A program made the position numbers and the translations under genes. DNA of 5,541 nt from an uncultured Candidatus Saccharibacteria bacterium (GTDB taxonomy: Bacteria; Patescibacteriota; Saccharimonadia; Saccharimonadales; Saccharimonadaceae), in contig CAMEGH010000040.1 of the NCBI GenBank assembly GCA_945916045.1, positions 1 through 5,541 on the forward strand, given 5' to 3'. Below the pieces are notes generated by a model. The model was given only the letters and a program-made list of their open reading frames with translations, was not told where the DNA came from and made no database searches. Numbering within the stretch: the stretch's first letter is position 1; each line of letters starts with the position of its first letter. Of the stretch, positions 4,149 to 5,541 are shown piece after piece.

Positions 4149-5541
4149 ATGAAACTAACAAACGCAAAAAATAATCCGTACGCGGTTCAGGCTACTCGTG
4201 TAGTTCTAGCTGGTGCATTGGCAATAACAAGTGTAGCAGGCTTCATGGCTCTTGGCGGTAGCGCCGGTGCGCAGCAGGCTCGTACCCCTGTGGCGTTTAG
4301 CGCAGAAGCAAGCTCATCAGTAGGGTATTTTAACCTTCTTGATATGGAAAATGTAGTTGGATCGGGTAACCCGCTTCTTGGTGGTCAAACTCGCTTAGCT
4401 AGTGTCGAACTTGGCTCAACAACTGCATCAACAAACTCAGAAGTAGAAAATGCTTCTCATGCAACAGCAGAAATCGGAAAGGGTAATATTGGTCCTTTCT
4501 CTTTTGCAGATATTGCTCCTACATCAGTAAGTAGCCCAGTAGCAGGTCCGAGCGCAGAAGAATCACTGCTTGATATTGACCTTTCGCCGTTCTTGTCACT
4601 TGGTTTGATGCAAACATCGGCAAATACTGCCTGGGAAGCTGACCAGTGTGCACCTGCAGACAATGGCTTGCTACCACTTGCAACTGCATCGTCAGACGCT
4701 GGACACTTTACGGCTGGTGATTTCGAACTTCCAGGCTTGCTTGGTAGCACCTTCAATATCGGCGCATTGCTTGATATAAATGACAACTTCAAGACAACCT
4801 CAACTACGCAGCTTGTTGAGCTAGAAGGTTCAGATGATCGTGCAATTCAGTCTATTGCCACAGCGAATGGCACAACTATCAACGTAACTGACTACCTTGG
4901 CATTTCGATCGGTAACGACTGGAGCCTAAGTGCAACGGCCGACGGTAAGCCTGGTGGCGCATCAGTGCAATACGATGCTCCAACGGTTGCTGTAACCTTT
5001 GCCGGTGCAGAAATCGAAGTGCCACGCGACGGTACGCCGATTGTACTGAGCACCGATGGATTCGTGAACACAGGCGCGGGCTTGATCAATCAGATCATTA
5101 ACACGTTGCCAGGTTCAGAACTGTTGCCAGATTTTGACCCAGGTTTGATCGGTGTGATTGACCCATCACAAGGTCTTGTGCAGTTCGAAATTGCTCTTGA
5201 AAACATCCAGGAAGATGTTGCGGCTGACGGTACACACGCAAGCGCAGCTGGCTCGCTCCTAAGCTTTAAGATGTCGACCGGTAGCAGTAGTGTACTTCTT
5301 CCAGAAGTGAACGTTGTCGACACCGCCCTCTTCCCACTGAGTGTAGAAGCTTCGATGGCTGAAGGTGGCTTGAACTGTGGTCCATTGCAGTCTGAGATGG
5401 AGCAAACTGAAGGCGAAACGCTTCCAGAAACTGGTGAAAACATGGCTCTCTACGCCTTGCTAGCCGGTGTGATGGTAGCAGCCGGTGCAACGCTTGTCGG
5501 CGGATACGCACTAAGCAATCGACGTGGTTTCTTCGGACGTA
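4149..5541 (+). CDS. LPETG-anchored secreted surface protein (3' end just beyond window)
   Basis: The frame is open from this ATG to the window edge, giving 464 visible residues. A signal peptide has a basic start, a hydrophobic core (about 18-37) and a likely AGA|QQ cleavage after residue 41. The mature body (about 42-420) is rich in Ala, Gly, Ser, Thr and acidic residues, poor in Lys/Arg and probably beta-rich. It contains only two cysteines (167 and 410), which could form a disulfide. The sorting signal is LPETG at 425-429, then a hydrophobic helix (about 432-453) and a basic tail, SNRRGFFGR. It is therefore a cell-wall-anchored protein, and the divergent sortase is its probable enzyme. 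The start has only a weak AAGG site 9 nt upstream but is fixed by the signal peptide. Alanine is mostly GCA/GCT and leucine often CTT, unlike the GCG/TTG-rich genes at 1-3120. No family is recognised with confidence; the body faintly recalls actinobacterial choice-of-anchor proteins. Confidence 0.88.
   Translation, partial: MKLTNAKNNPYAVQATRVVLAGALAITSVAGFMALGGSAGAQQARTPVAFSAEASSSVGYFNLLDMENVVGSGNPLLGGQTRLASVELGSTTASTNSEVENASHATAEIGKGNIGPFSFADIAPTSVSSPVAGPSAEESLLDIDLSPFLSLGLMQTSANTAWEADQCAPADNGLLPLATASSDAGHFTAGDFELPGLLGSTFNIGALLDINDNFKTTSTTQLVELEGSDDRAIQSIATANGTTINVTDYLGISIGNDWSLSATADGKPGGASVQYDAPTVAVTFAGAEIEVPRDGTPIVLSTDGFVNTGAGLINQIINTLPGSELLPDFDPGLIGVIDPSQGLVQFEIALENIQEDVAADGTHASAAGSLLSFKMSTGSSSVLLPEVNVVDTALFPLSVEASMAEGGLNCGPLQSEMEQTEGETLPETGENMALYALLAGVMVAAGATLVGGYALSNRRGFFGR

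Noticed and set aside
4457..5511. Several - strand open frames within the surface protein gene (4457-4792, 4892-5089, 5090-5443, 5266-5511)
   Set aside because: They are fragmented, Ser/Pro-rich shadows. The + strand frame is open for 464 codons with a signal peptide and an LPETG sorting signal.
1..5541. UGA recoding, CRISPR arrays, tRNA or rRNA genes, and insertion sequences
   Set aside because: All genes read through in the standard code with TGG for tryptophan. No regularly spaced repeats, cloverleaf-like or rRNA-like segments, or transposase motifs were seen.

Overview
The window reads as a bacterial chromosome segment with cell-envelope genes around one translation gene. The likely source is a monoderm-type bacterium. 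I favour Patescibacteria/CPR, possibly Saccharibacteria (TM7), because of the sortase with an LPXTG protein, the A/T-tolerant non-GC-rich coding, one apparently leaderless gene and a release factor 2 gene without a frameshift site. This is inference, at roughly 50% confidence. The presence of RF2 argues against the UGA-recoding CPR lineages (Absconditabacteria/Gracilibacteria).

Region 1 (1-3120, + strand) is a compact run of genes. It holds the last 63 codons of murD (peptidoglycan precursor ligase), an unrecognised four-helix membrane protein, an M48/HtpX-like membrane zinc metalloprotease and prfB (RF2). The spacing is extremely tight: a 15-nt gap, then an 83-nt overlap, then a 17-nt overlap. 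Two extended -10 promoter-like motifs lie in or next to the upstream genes. The first is placed so that its transcript would begin at the ATG of the membrane protein. The second lies inside the 3' end of that gene, ahead of a strong ribosome binding site for the protease.

Region 2 (3113-3766) is where prfB meets a class-unassigned sortase gene on the - strand. The two stop codons are 7 bp apart, and both lie inside one perfect hairpin that could end transcription from both sides.

Region 3 (3767-4148) is a 382-bp AT-rich divergent intergenic region with several layers of repeats. A near-identical 18-20 bp element occurs once on each strand, one copy pointing at the sortase gene and the other at the surface-protein gene. 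A GGTA motif recurs at about helical-turn spacing, and there is a separate inverted repeat and a direct repeat in the probable leader of the surface gene.

Region 4 (4149-5541, + strand) is a long secreted protein gene with a signal peptide, a Ser/Thr/Ala-rich acidic body, an LPETG sorting signal, a membrane helix and a basic tail. It is open at the window edge but almost complete. The divergent sortase is the obvious candidate to anchor it, and the shared intergenic element suggests the two may be co-regulated. The five stop codons visible are four TAG and one TAA; none is TGA.
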